Made by a program: the position numbers and the translations under genes. Positions 17,845 through 28,046 of a DNA stretch of 64,000 nt are shown here, piece after piece (the first letter of the stretch is position 1; each line of letters starts with the position of its first letter). Below the pieces are notes generated by a model, which saw nothing but the letters and a program-made list of their open reading frames with translations, was not told where the DNA came from and did no database searches. The stretch comes from Catenulispora yoronensis. GTDB lineage: Bacteria > Actinomycetota > Actinomycetes > Streptomycetales > Catenulisporaceae. The stretch is taken from the NCBI RefSeq assembly GCF_039531695.1, contig NZ_BAAAQN010000002.1:273277-337276 (forward strand). Direction: 5' to 3'.

Positions 17845-18420
17845 ATGCTGCGCAGGACGGAACGAACACGCAGGTCGCTCGCCGTGGCGGCGGCCGCCGC
17901 CCTGGCCTTCGGGCCGGCCGCCTGCGGCGGGAGCGGGCCGAAGAACAAGGACGGCGACGGCACCGCCGTGGCCTTCTCGGTCGGCCAGCGCAAAGCGTTC
18001 CCGATGCTGTCCGGCAAGACGCTGGACGGCCCCCAGCTGGACATGAACACCTTCAAGGGCAAGGTGATCGTGGTCAACATCTGGGGTGCCTGGTGCCCGC
18101 CCTGCCAGCGCGAGGCGCCGTACCTGGAACACGTCTACGAGGCCTACAAGGACAAGGGTGTGCAGGTGGTCGGGATCGACACCCGCGACAACGTCCCGCA
18201 GGCCCGGGCGTTCGCCGCGGACAAGCAGCTCAGCTACCCGAACCTGGTCGACGGCGACGACGGCGCGCTGCTGTCCCAGCTGGTCGGGATCACCTCGCTG
18301 CAGAACGTGCCCTCGACGATCGTCATCGACCGGCAGGGCAAGATCGCCTGGCGCGCGCTGCGCGAGATCACCTACACCGAGGTGGCCGCCGAGCTCGACG
18401 CCCTCGCCGCCGAGAAGTAG
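17845..18420 (+). CDS. resA: TlpA/ResA-type thiol-disulfide oxidoreductase lipoprotein
   Basis: A 191-residue exported thioredoxin-fold protein. The N-terminus is a lipoprotein signal (RRSLAVAAAAALAFGPAAC) with lipid-acceptor C27. The active-site CPPC is C84-C87 in NIWGAWCPPCQREAPYL, and the cis-proline region is NVPSTIVIDRQG. The family keeps apocytochrome c haem-binding cysteines reduced on the outer face of the membrane. It is the first of four consecutive genes for system II cytochrome c maturation and is followed after 9 bases by ccdA. Confidence 0.9.
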   Translation: MLRRTERTRRSLAVAAAAALAFGPAACGGSGPKNKDGDGTAVAFSVGQRKAFPMLSGKTLDGPQLDMNTFKGKVIVVNIWGAWCPPCQREAPYLEHVYEAYKDKGVQVVGIDTRDNVPQARAFAADKQLSYPNLVDGDDGALLSQLVGITSLQNVPSTIVIDRQGKIAWRALREITYTEVAAELDALAAEK

Positions 18421-18429
18421 CCGACGGCC

Positions 18430-19254
18430 GTGAGTACCTCCGCCGCCGTCGTGGCGCACCTGGCTTCCGGATACACCGACACGCAGATGCGGGTGGAGTA
18501 CGGCAGCTTCCTGGTGGCCCTGCCGATAGCGCTCGCCGCCGGCCTGATCTCGTTCCTGTCGCCGTGCGTGCTGCCGCTGGTCCCGGGCTATCTGTCCTAC
18601 GTCACCGGGCTCACCGGCGTGGACCTCGGCGACCAGACCCTGGACGAGGCGGCCCGGGCCAAGCGCGGCCGGATGATCCTGGGCGCGCTGCTGTTCGTGC
18701 TCGGCTTCAGCATCGTGTTCGTGCTGCTCCAGGTCTTCGCCGGCTGGAGCGGCCACTTCCTGGTCAGCGAGCGGCGCACCATCCAGATCGTGCTGGGCTC
18801 GATCACGATCCTGATGGGCCTGTCCTTCGCCGGGGTGCTGCCGGGCGTGCTGAGCCGGGTGTTCAACCGCGAGGCCCGGTTCCACCGCGACCCGCGGGTC
18901 GGCCTGGCCGGCGCGCCGCTGCTCGGGATCCTGTTCGGCCTGGGCTGGACACCGTGCATGGGCCCGACGCTGTCGGCGGTGGCCTCGCTGTCCATCGACT
19001 CCGGCAACGCCGGGCGCTCGGTCCTCATCGGCGTGGCGTACTGTCTGGGTCTGGGTCTGCCGTTCGTGCTCACCGCCGTGGCCTTCCGCAAGGCGATGGG
19101 GGCGTTCGGGTACGTGAAGCGCCACTACCAGGCCGTGATGCGGATCGGCGGCGGCATGCTCGTCGTCATCGGCGTCCTGCTGGTCACCGGCCAGTGGAAC
19201 CACCTGGTGGCCTGGCTCCAGGGCCAGGCCCCCGGGTTCGTGTCCCCGATCTAG
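18430..19254 (+). CDS. ccdA: CcdA-type cytochrome c biogenesis membrane protein
   Basis: A 274-residue, six-helix DsbD/CcdA family protein. The family carries electrons from cytoplasmic thioredoxin across the membrane to ResA. The two redox cysteines sit in the usual contexts SFLSPCVLPLVPGYLSYVTG and LGWTPCMGPTLSAV, each followed by Pro-rich helix breaks. It begins at a GTG 9 bases after resA and ends 14 bases before resB, which indicates an operon. Confidence 0.92.
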   Translation: MSTSAAVVAHLASGYTDTQMRVEYGSFLVALPIALAAGLISFLSPCVLPLVPGYLSYVTGLTGVDLGDQTLDEAARAKRGRMILGALLFVLGFSIVFVLLQVFAGWSGHFLVSERRTIQIVLGSITILMGLSFAGVLPGVLSRVFNREARFHRDPRVGLAGAPLLGILFGLGWTPCMGPTLSAVASLSIDSGNAGRSVLIGVAYCLGLGLPFVLTAVAFRKAMGAFGYVKRHYQAVMRIGGGMLVVIGVLLVTGQWNHLVAWLQGQAPGFVSPI

Positions 19255-19268
19255 AACCGAGACTGACT

Positions 19269-20938
<1,670 letters not shown>

Positions 20939-20942
<4 letters not shown>

Positions 20943-22090
20943 TCAACGAATCGCTGGCGCGGTTCTCGAACTACGCCATCTACGGCGCGATGTTCGTGTA
21001 CCTCATCGCTTTCTTCGCCTATACGGCGGAGTGGGTGTTCGGGCGGAAGTCGTCGTTCGTGGTGACGGCGGCCGAGCAGAGCGCTGCCGGGAAGACTGCG
21101 GCCGGGAAGAGTGCCGGGGCCCAGGCCGCGGCCACCGTGCCGGCGCAGGCCGAGGCGCTCGTGGCGGCCGGGGGCCAGGGGGCCGGCGGCGGGCAGGGCG
21201 GCGACGCCAAGCCGGTCACGGTCCCGGACGACCTGTCCGGGCTCGACGAGCTGGACGATCTGGCCGACCTCGACGACCTGCCGGACCTGGACGAGCCGGA
21301 CCCGGTGATCGACGGCGGCAACCTGCGCGCCATCACCGCCGGCGGCATCGCGGTCAGCACCACGGTGCTGGCGTTCCTGCTGCACGTGGTCGGCGTGGCC
21401 TGCCGCGGCCTGGCCGCGCACCGGGTGCCGTGGGGCAACCTGTACGAGTTCACGATCGCCGGGTCGGCCGTGGCCATGGCCATCTACGTCGGCCTGCTGT
21501 TCCGCAAGAACGCGCGCTGGCTCGGGGTGTTCGTCACCGGCTTCGTGGTCGTCATCCTCGGCCTGGCCGTGGAGGTGCTCTACAAGGACGCCGAGCAGCT
21601 GGTCCCGGCGCTGCACTCGCCGTGGCTGGTGATCCATGTCGCCGCCGCCGTGCTGTGCTCCGGGGCGTTCACCGTCGCGACCCTGGCCACCGTCTTGTAC
21701 CTGTTCAAGTCCCGGTACGAGACGCGGGCCAAGCTCGGCACCGCGAGCCCCGGCTCGATGTGGCGGCGGGTTCCCTCGGCGATGAAGCTGGACCTGGTGG
21801 CGTACCGGATCCTGGCGTTCTCGTTCCCGATCTGGACCTTCACGGTGATCGCCGGCTCGATCTGGGCCGAGCGCGCGTGGGGCCGGTACTGGGGCTGGGA
21901 CCCAACCGAGACGTGGGCGTTCATCACCTGGGTCGTGTACGCCGCCTATCTGCACGCGCGGGCCACGCGCGGCTGGAAGGGGCGCAACGCCTCGATCGTC
22001 GCGCTGGTCGGCTACGGCTGCTTCATCTTCAACTACTTCGTCGTGTCGATCTTCGTGAACGGGCTGCACTCCTACGCGAATGTGAAGTAG
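20939..22090 (+). CDS. resC: Cytochrome c biogenesis protein CcsB/ResC
   Basis: A 383-residue multi-helix protein. The haem-handling WWD signature is visible as WGWDPTETWAFITW, with conserved membrane histidines in FLLHVVGVACRGLAAHRVPWGN and ALHSPWLVIHVAAA. After the first helix an unusual Asp/Leu-rich insertion (roughly residues 75-125) with repeated DDL(A/P)DLD units separates helix 1 from the rest. The GTG start overlaps the resB stop, so translation is coupled. The protein works with ResB as the haem lyase on the outer face of the membrane. Confidence 0.93.
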
Positions 22091-22100
22091 CGCACTGCGA

Positions 22101-22132
22101 GCAGGAACACGGGAACGCAGGAACACGGGAAC
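22101..22132. repeat. 16-bp perfect tandem duplication
   Basis: GCAGGAACACGGGAAC occurs twice without a mismatch directly after the resC stop. A third partial copy leads into the terminator hairpin. Confidence 0.9.
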
Positions 22133-22174
22133 GCGGAACGGCCGCTGCATCCAGGGATGCGGCGGCCGTTCCGC
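22133..22174. terminator. Bidirectional hairpin terminator between resC and DUF4230 gene
   Basis: An 18-bp stem, GCGGAACGGCCGCTGCAT against ATGCGGCGGCCGTTCCGC with one mismatch, and a six-base loop lie between two convergent genes. The position suits termination in both directions. Confidence 0.8.
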
Positions 22175-22190
22175 GTCTGTCTCTCGCGCC

Positions 22191-22895
22191 CTACTTGTAG
22201 TTGACGGCGATCGTCCCGGTGAACCCGAGCGAGTGCAGCAGTCCTTGCAGCATCTGCGTCGTGTCCTTCTCGGCGATCGTCACCAGCTGGCTCTTGGCCG
22301 CGGCTCCGTCGATCTGCTTGGTCGCCTCCACCAGGAGCGGCTGCACCTGGTTCGGGTCGTTGTTGAAGAGGCGGTCGAACACGCCTTGCTGCTGGCCGAT
22401 GATGTAGCTCTTGTGCACGTCCAGCGCGACCGGGTCGAGCACCGGCTTGGGCAGCGTGATGGTGGCGGACAGCCGGTCGGAGGAGACCTGCACCTTGTCC
22501 GCGCCCAGGCTGCCGAAGTCGACGTAGGCGCCGACGGTGCCGTCACCCAGGAAGAACGTGTCGCTGCCGGCCAGGAACGACGGCAGCCAGGAGCTGTTCT
22601 GCACCTCGACCACGACCTGGAACTCGCCGCTGGCCGCTTCGAAGCGCTTGAGCTCGCTGATCGACTTCAACAGCACCGGGCTGCTGCGGATCGTCGTGGT
22701 CTCGCCGAACGGGTTCCGTAGGTGAATCAAGTTCGTGACGGCTCCCAACAAGGTGAACACGACCACGAGCGCCACGGCGCCCAGTCCCCAGCGGACCAGC
22801 GTTCCGCGCAGTCCGCGTCCGCTTTCGGTGCGGACCACGATCTGCGTATGTCCGTCCGAGCTACTCCCGGAAACGGGCTTCTCCCCACCTGTCAC
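22191..22895 (-). CDS. DUF4230 domain membrane-anchored protein
   Basis: A 234-residue protein with a single N-terminal membrane helix (LVRWGLGAVALVVVFTLLGAV) and an extracytoplasmic DUF4230 domain. Domain landmarks are SSPVLLKSISELKRFEAASG, FQVVVEVQNSSWLPSFLAG, TFFLGDGTVGAYVDFGSL and the C-terminal MLQGLLHSLGFTGTIAVNYK. The function is unknown. The upstream region is shared with the divergent small membrane protein at 22928. Confidence 0.82.
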   Translation of the reverse strand: MTGGEKPVSGSSSDGHTQIVVRTESGRGLRGTLVRWGLGAVALVVVFTLLGAVTNLIHLRNPFGETTTIRSSPVLLKSISELKRFEAASGEFQVVVEVQNSSWLPSFLAGSDTFFLGDGTVGAYVDFGSLGADKVQVSSDRLSATITLPKPVLDPVALDVHKSYIIGQQQGVFDRLFNNDPNQVQPLLVEATKQIDGAAAKSQLVTIAEKDTTQMLQGLLHSLGFTGTIAVNYK

Positions 22896-22927
22896 AGTGA
22901 CCCCCTAACGCAGTTATCTTAAGACCT

Positions 22928-23152
22928 ATGGCGGCAATCGGCGGGCGATCGAGAAAGCGTTACGACGACGATGACCGGGGCAGACGCGGCTCCCGGGGGA
23001 GCGGCTGCGTCTGGTACGCGCTCATCCTCCTCGTGGTGATGTTGATCTTGTCCCTGATGTTCGGGGGCTTCCACAAAGGCCACCTCCATCCGAATGGGCA
23101 GCGCCCGCCTTCTGTGTCGGGGATTGCTCCCTTCCCGGCGCCGGTTGTCTGA
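22928..23152 (+). CDS. Small single-helix membrane protein
   Basis: A 74-residue protein with an Asp/Arg-rich cytoplasmic N-terminus (KRYDDDDRGRRGSRG), one strong membrane helix (VWYALILLVVMLILSLMFGG) and a His/Pro tail. The function is unknown. It ends 12 bases before the next gene and may be translated with it. Confidence 0.65.
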   Translation: MAAIGGRSRKRYDDDDRGRRGSRGSGCVWYALILLVVMLILSLMFGGFHKGHLHPNGQRPPSVSGIAPFPAPVV

Positions 23153-23164
23153 GAGCATGAGACG

Positions 23165-24592
23165 GTGAGACCCAAGCCGCGCCGTCAGCCCCACCACTCC
23201 TCGCGTCCCGGTACCCCGAACCGGCGGGCGCATCCCCCCTCCCCGGCGCGGCATCCGGAGCTGCCCCCGGAGTTCGAGCAGCTCTTTGACGCGCTGGACG
23301 AGGTGTACGGCGATCCGCGCACCGTGCGCACGCCGCTGGACGCCGAGCTGTGGGCCTCGGCGTTCCTCGGCGGCCTGTGGACCGCGGCGCTCCAGCAGGA
23401 CGACGAGCCCGAGGGCGCCGAGCTGGGCCTGGTCGAGGTGTTGGAGCTGGTCGGCTCGCCGCGCACCCAGGCGGTGCTGTGCGCGGTGGCCTCGGTCGCC
23501 TCGCCGGCGGTGGCCGGCCGGGCAGCGGAGGCCTCGGAGCGCCTGTTCCGCAAGGGGGTGCGCCGTCCGGACTGGTACGGCGCGGCCCTGCAGCCGGTGG
23601 AGTTCCTGGAGGGCTGGTCGGTCTCCGACGTCTTCGCCGACGGCGAGCTGCTGATCGCGGCCTTCAAGCGGGGCAAGGACAAATACGCCTTCACCGCCAC
23701 GGTGGCCAACAACGCCCAGGGCAGCGTCGTGGAGGTGCTGCTGGTCGACCCGGCGGATCTGCCGGACATCCTGGCCGAGATCCGCGCCGAGTTCGCCGAG
23801 GCGGCCGAGGGGGTGTTCTCCCTGGACCGGATCGAGGCCGGGGAGCTGCGCCGGCGGCTGGAGCCGGCGGTGCTGGAGACGGTGGTCGACGAGGACGAGT
23901 TCGACGGCGGCCCGGACGACCTGGAGCCGGACGAGGACGAGGACGAAGACGAGGAGGGCGGCGAGGACGGCGAGGACGAGGAGTCGGACGACGACCTCGA
24001 CGAGATCGAGGACCTGGAGGATTTCGAGGACTTCGAGGACTTCGGCGGCGATCTGGACGACCTCGACGAGGAGGACGACGAGGGCGACGACTTCGCCGCG
24101 CTGCGGGCGCTGATGCTCTCCCGCCTGGCCGTGCTCCCGGAGCCGGCCGAGCTGCCCGGCGGCGCCGACTTCGGCTACGACCTCGACGACCTGCCGACTC
24201 TGCTGGACGAGTTCGCCGCCTGCGACGAGGCGCGCAGCCTGCCGTATCCGGCGATCGTGCGGGAGTGGGGCGAGGTCTTCGCCCGCCTCAGCCTGACCGA
24301 GTTCGCCGGGGATCCGCCGCTGTACGGTCCGGAGAAGTTCGACACACTGATCAATGTGCTGATCCCGGCCCGGGTGAACGCCGACGACGCCCAGCTGGAG
24401 CTGCTGGAGCCGGTCGCGATGGCCTGGGCGCGGTGGTCCACGCGGCGGGTCGGGCTGGCCGAGCCGGTGGTCGACTACCTGGTGCAGGAGCTCCAGGAGA
24501 GTTTCGAGGACTTCCCGGAGGCGTACGGGGATCCGGTGTTCACCATGGACCGGCACATGTTCGGGTTCACCATGCAGTCCACGGCGGGCTGA
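23165..24592 (+). CDS. Uncharacterised protein with long acidic central tract
   Basis: A 475-residue cytoplasmic protein from a GTG. A basic Pro/His-rich N-terminus is followed by a folded region (PPEFEQLFDALDEVYGDPR ... ELWASAFLGGLWTAALQ). Residues 240-315 are almost entirely Asp and Glu with repeated EDFEDFEDF units. A second folded region (YDLDDLPTLLDEFAACDEAR ... SLTEFAGDPPLYGPEKFDTL) completes it. I do not recognise a family. The acidic tract could be a nucleic-acid mimic or chaperone-like linker, but nothing shows this. Codon use matches the neighbours, so it is probably a native gene. Confidence 0.7.
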   Translation: MRPKPRRQPHHSSRPGTPNRRAHPPSPARHPELPPEFEQLFDALDEVYGDPRTVRTPLDAELWASAFLGGLWTAALQQDDEPEGAELGLVEVLELVGSPRTQAVLCAVASVASPAVAGRAAEASERLFRKGVRRPDWYGAALQPVEFLEGWSVSDVFADGELLIAAFKRGKDKYAFTATVANNAQGSVVEVLLVDPADLPDILAEIRAEFAEAAEGVFSLDRIEAGELRRRLEPAVLETVVDEDEFDGGPDDLEPDEDEDEDEEGGEDGEDEESDDDLDEIEDLEDFEDFEDFGGDLDDLDEEDDEGDDFAALRALMLSRLAVLPEPAELPGGADFGYDLDDLPTLLDEFAACDEARSLPYPAIVREWGEVFARLSLTEFAGDPPLYGPEKFDTLINVLIPARVNADDAQLELLEPVAMAWARWSTRRVGLAEPVVDYLVQELQESFEDFPEAYGDPVFTMDRHMFGFTMQSTAG

Positions 24593-24600
24593 GGCGGGCC

Positions 24601-24684
24601 GAGGCAAGCTGAGCCGGGCCGAGCCGAGGCAAGCTGAGCCGGGCCGAGCCGAGGCAAGCTGAGGTGGGCTGAGTCAAGCTGAGG
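24601..24684. repeat. 25-bp tandem repeat after a stop codon
   Basis: Two identical 25-bp units beginning GAGGCAAGCTGAGCC are followed by a partial third and by degenerate GAG(T/G)(G/C)AAGCT fragments. They fill the space between convergent genes. Confidence 0.9.
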
Positions 24685-24692
24685 GGCGGGGC

Positions 24693-25115
24693 TCAGCTCT
24701 CCGGCCGGTCCTTGCGCAGCTGCTCGCCGAGCCGCCGCAGGAACTCCGGGTCGTCGTCCGGCGGCACCGCCCATTCGCCGGGCGTGACGCCGCCCCGGGC
24801 CGTCCCGCTCCGGACCCCGCGTCCGCGGGTGTCGACGACGCGCGGGCGGGCCTGGTGCGTCCCGCCGCGGCTCAGCGAGCCGAACAGGCCGGCCCCGCTG
24901 TCGGTGGCCCGGCGCCGGGGTTCGTGCGGCTGGCCGGCCCGGCCGCTGAGGATCCACATCAGCGCCCCGAAATACGGCACCGCGATCAGCACCGCCCAGA
25001 CCGGTTTGGGCAGCAGCCGGACGTACGGACGGGGAGTGAGCAGGCAGTCGACCCAGGCAAAGATCGCCAGCGCGATCGGGATCAGCCACTGGACCACGAA
25101 ACGGAGCACCGCCAC
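24693..25115 (-). CDS. PLD nuclease N-terminal-type membrane protein
   Basis: A 140-residue protein with two membrane helices (LIPIALAIFAWVDCLL and PVWAVLIAVPYFGALMWIL). This is the PLDc_N module that anchors some phospholipase D-like proteins, here present without any phospholipase domain. The C-terminal 80 residues are Arg/Gly-rich and polar, ending FLRRLGEQLRKDRPES. Stand-alone proteins of this kind are common beside menaquinone genes in actinobacteria; the function is unknown. The gene is divergent from mqnL. Confidence 0.78.
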   Translation of the reverse strand: MAVLRFVVQWLIPIALAIFAWVDCLLTPRPYVRLLPKPVWAVLIAVPYFGALMWILSGRAGQPHEPRRRATDSGAGLFGSLSRGGTHQARPRVVDTRGRGVRSGTARGGVTPGEWAVPPDDDPEFLRRLGEQLRKDRPES

Positions 25116-25218
25116 CCTCCCAGGAACTCGGGGGTTCTAACGTTTCAACAGTAACGGCGAACCACGCTCTGCGGGACCGGTACCGGGGTCTTCCCACCCC
25201 TGGCACATACTGGTGACC

Positions 25219-26700
25219 ATGGCCTACGACGATCTGCGCTCCTTCCTGAAAGCCCTCGAACGGCGAGGGCAGCTCAAGCGTGTCCGCGCAGAAGTCGATC
25301 CGCATCTGGAGGTCGGGGAGATCACCGATCGGGTGCAGAAGGCGCCTCGGGGCGATCATCATGCCAATGCCGCGCTGCTGTTCGAGAACGTGCGCGGCGC
25401 TCGTACCCCGGACGGCGAGCCGATCCCGCTGGCGATGAACGTCTTCGGGACCGAGGAGCGGCTGTGCCTGGCGCTGGGGCTGAAGGACCTGGACGAGATC
25501 GGGGAGCGGATCGGCGGCCTGCTCAAGCCGGAGCTGCCGCAGGGGGTCTCCGGGCTGCGCGACGCCCTGGGCAAGGCCGCGCAGCTGAAGTCGGTGCCGC
25601 CCAAGCACGTCAAGAAGGCGCCGGTGCAGGAGGTGGTGCTGACCGGTGACGACGTCGATCTGGAGCGGCTGCCGGCGCTGCACACCTGGCCGGACGACGG
25701 CGGCGCGTTCTTCAACCTGGGGCTGACCCACACCAAGCACCCGGAGACCGGTGGCCGGAACCTGGGCCTGTACCGGCTTCAGCGCCAGGATCGGCGCACC
25801 ATCTCGATGCACTGGCAGATCCACAAGGACTCCACCAACCACTACGCGGTCGCGCAGCGGCGCGGTGAGCGGCTGCCGGTGGCCGTGGCCTTCGGCTGCC
25901 CGCCGGCCGTGACCTACGCGGCCACCGCGCCGCTGCCCTCGGACATCGACGAGTACCTGTTCGCCGGGTTCATCCAGGGCAAGCGGGTGGAGCTGGTGGA
26001 CTGCAAGACGGTGCCGCTCCAGGTGCCGGCGCAGGCCGAGGTGGTGCTCGAGGGCTGGCTGGAGCCCGGCGTGACGCTGCCCGAGGGGCCGTTCGGGGAC
26101 CATACCGGGTTCTACACGCCGGTGGAGCCGTTCCCGGCGCTGACGGTGACCGCGGTGACGATGCGGGAGCGGCCGCTGTTCCAGTCGATCGTGGTCGGGC
26201 GGCCCCCGACCGAGGACGGGCCGCTGGGCAAGGCCACCGAGCGGTTCTTCCTGCCGCTGCTGAAGGTGATCATCCCGGACCTGGTGGACTACTCGCTGCC
26301 GGAGGCCGGGGGCTTCCACAACTGCGCGATCGTGTCGATCGACAAGCGCTATCCCAAGCACGCGCAGAAGGTGATGCACGCGATCTGGGGTGCGCACCTG
26401 ATGTCGTTGACCAAGCTGATCATCGTGGTCGACGCCGATTGTGATGTTCACGATTACGCCGAGGTGGCGTGGCGCGCGTTCGGGAATGTGGACTACGGTC
26501 GCGACCTCACTGTGGTCGAGGGGGTGGTGGACCACCTGGACCACGCCTCCTATCAGCAGTTCTACGGTGGCAAGGCGGGGATCGACGCCACCCGCAAGCT
26601 TCCGGAGGAGGGCTACCATCGCGGCTGGCCCGAGATGATCACCTCCGATCCCATGACCGCCGCGAAGGTCGACCGCCGCTGGAAGGAATACGGCTTCTGA
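25219..26700 (+). CDS. mqnL: UbiD-family menaquinone biosynthesis decarboxylase
   Basis: A 493-residue UbiD-type decarboxylase that would use prenylated FMN. Family landmarks are MAYDDLRSFLKALERRGQLK, the conserved EGPFGDHTGFYTP segment near residue 290, and GGFHNCAIVSIDKRYPKHAQKV. In the futalosine route MqnL removes the carboxyl group of 6-carboxy-naphthoquinol intermediates. It needs the cofactor made by the UbiX-type MqnM, encoded 2.5 kb downstream. A GTG at 25213 would add two residues. Its stop overlaps the mqnP start by one base (TGATG). Confidence 0.9.
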   Translation: MAYDDLRSFLKALERRGQLKRVRAEVDPHLEVGEITDRVQKAPRGDHHANAALLFENVRGARTPDGEPIPLAMNVFGTEERLCLALGLKDLDEIGERIGGLLKPELPQGVSGLRDALGKAAQLKSVPPKHVKKAPVQEVVLTGDDVDLERLPALHTWPDDGGAFFNLGLTHTKHPETGGRNLGLYRLQRQDRRTISMHWQIHKDSTNHYAVAQRRGERLPVAVAFGCPPAVTYAATAPLPSDIDEYLFAGFIQGKRVELVDCKTVPLQVPAQAEVVLEGWLEPGVTLPEGPFGDHTGFYTPVEPFPALTVTAVTMRERPLFQSIVVGRPPTEDGPLGKATERFFLPLLKVIIPDLVDYSLPEAGGFHNCAIVSIDKRYPKHAQKVMHAIWGAHLMSLTKLIIVVDADCDVHDYAEVAWRAFGNVDYGRDLTVVEGVVDHLDHASYQQFYGGKAGIDATRKLPEEGYHRGWPEMITSDPMTAAKVDRRWKEYGF

Positions 26701-27770
26701 TGTCCACTGCCCCTGTGGAACCCACTGGCACCGGGCCTGCCGCTGAGCCGGCCGGTACCGGGTCTGCCGCCGAGCCCACTGGCACCGGGTCCGCCGCCGG
26801 GCCCACTGGCACCGGGCCTGCTGGCAGCGGGCCTGCCGCCGAGCCCACTGGTACCACCCGCGAGGTCAACGAGGCCCCGGAGACCGCGCACGGCCTGGTC
26901 GGGGGCACCCGGGCCTTCCTGCGCCTGGTGCTGATCGAGCACTCGGTCTTCGCGCTGCCGTTCGCCTACATCAGTGCGCTGTGGGCGATGTCCGAGGCCA
27001 CCGGGCATGTGAACTGGGCCAAGCTGCTCATCATCACCGTGGCCATGGTCGGGGCCCGGACCTTCGCCATGGCGATGAACCGGATCATCGACCGGGAGAT
27101 CGACGCCCGGAACCCGCGGACGCAGATGCGGGAGCTGGTGACCGGGGCGGTGTCGGTGCGTACGGCCTACCTGGGGGCGCTGGCCGCGCTGGCGGTGTTC
27201 CTGTCGGCCGCGGCTCTGCTGAACCCGCTGTCGCTGGTTCTGGCGCCGGTGGCGGTGGTGCCGCTGGTGCTGTATCCGTACGGGAAGCGTTTCACGAACT
27301 ACCCGCACGCGATTCTGGGCATCGCGCAGGCCATCGGTCCGATCGGGGCGTGGATCGGCGTCACCGGGCAGTGGTCCTGGCAGGCGACGCTGCTCGGGCT
27401 GGCGGTGGGTTTCTGGATCGGGGGGTTCGACCTGATCTTCGCCTGTCAGGATGTGGCCGCGGACCGGGTGATCGGCGTGAAGTCGGTGCCGGCGCGGTTC
27501 GGCATTGCCGCTGCGTTGCGGGCGTCGGTGGTGACGCATGTGATCACGCTTGGGTTGTTGGTCTGGTTCGGTGTGGTGGCGGACGGCGGGGCGTTCTGGT
27601 TCGTGGGCGTGGCTGTGGTCGCTGGGGCTTTCTGGTACGAGCATTCGCTGGTGAAGCCGGATGATTTGTCGAAGGTGAATCGGGCGTTCTTCACTACCAA
27701 TGGGTTTGTGGGGATCTCGCTGTTCTGCTTTGCGTTGGTGGACTTGATCGTTGGTGGGTTGGGGGTCTGA
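26700..27770 (+). CDS. mqnP: UbiA-family prenyltransferase of menaquinone synthesis
   Basis: A 356-residue membrane prenyltransferase. The first Asp-rich motif is in ARTFAMAMNRIIDREIDARNP and the second is GGFDLIFACQDVAADRVIGV, with eight or nine helices around them. It attaches a polyprenyl chain to 1,4-dihydroxy-6-naphthoate or a near derivative. The first 60 residues are a Pro/Thr/Gly/Ala repeat (PTGTG, AAEPTGTG units) encoded by a DNA minisatellite and are absent from the enzyme core. The 3' part of the gene uses noticeably more T-ending codons than the 5' part. Confidence 0.92.
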   Translation: MSTAPVEPTGTGPAAEPAGTGSAAEPTGTGSAAGPTGTGPAGSGPAAEPTGTTREVNEAPETAHGLVGGTRAFLRLVLIEHSVFALPFAYISALWAMSEATGHVNWAKLLIITVAMVGARTFAMAMNRIIDREIDARNPRTQMRELVTGAVSVRTAYLGALAALAVFLSAAALLNPLSLVLAPVAVVPLVLYPYGKRFTNYPHAILGIAQAIGPIGAWIGVTGQWSWQATLLGLAVGFWIGGFDLIFACQDVAADRVIGVKSVPARFGIAAALRASVVTHVITLGLLVWFGVVADGGAFWFVGVAVVAGAFWYEHSLVKPDDLSKVNRAFFTTNGFVGISLFCFALVDLIVGGLGV

Positions 27771-27789
27771 GGGGCGGGAGTCTGAGGGC

Positions 27790-27824
27790 TAGTCGGTCTG
27801 GTTTACCTTGGGTATACTTCCGGT
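27790..27824 (+). promoter_or_regulatory. Candidate leaderless promoter and operator of the toxin-antitoxin pair
   Basis: TATACT at 27813-27818 ends six bases before the antitoxin ATG, so a transcript would start at or next to the ATG and be leaderless. No clear -35 box is seen. The overlapping TACC...GGTA inverted repeat and the repeated GGTAT spacing (27811-27825) would suit autorepression by the antitoxin. Confidence 0.45.
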
Positions 27825-28046
27825 ATGACGACCACGACGATGAAGGTGACCACCCGCAACCGGGATCGGCTCGCGGCCATAGCGACGTCCGAGCTGGGCG
27901 GGGCCAGTCTCGACGGCGCGTTGGAGGTGCTGCTGTTCGAACACGAGTCGTTCGCCGCGCTGGCCCGGCTGTCGGAGGACGAGTTGGCCGGGATGCGGGC
28001 CGAGGCCGAGGAGTTGGCCGAGGCCGACGTCGCGGTGCACGGATGA
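27825..28046 (+). CDS. MazE/RHH-like antitoxin
   Basis: A 73-residue protein with an N-terminal segment suited to a ribbon-helix-helix dimer (TTTMKVTTRNRDRLAAIATS) and an acidic helical C-terminus (LSEDELAGMRAEAEELAEAD) that could wrap the toxin. It overlaps the downstream MazF-type gene by four bases (ATGA), the usual antitoxin-first order. No Shine-Dalgarno sequence precedes the ATG, which agrees with the proposed leaderless start. Assignment rests on position and plan rather than a diagnostic motif. Confidence 0.75.
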   Translation: MTTTTMKVTTRNRDRLAAIATSELGGASLDGALEVLLFEHESFAALARLSEDELAGMRAEAEELAEADVAVHG

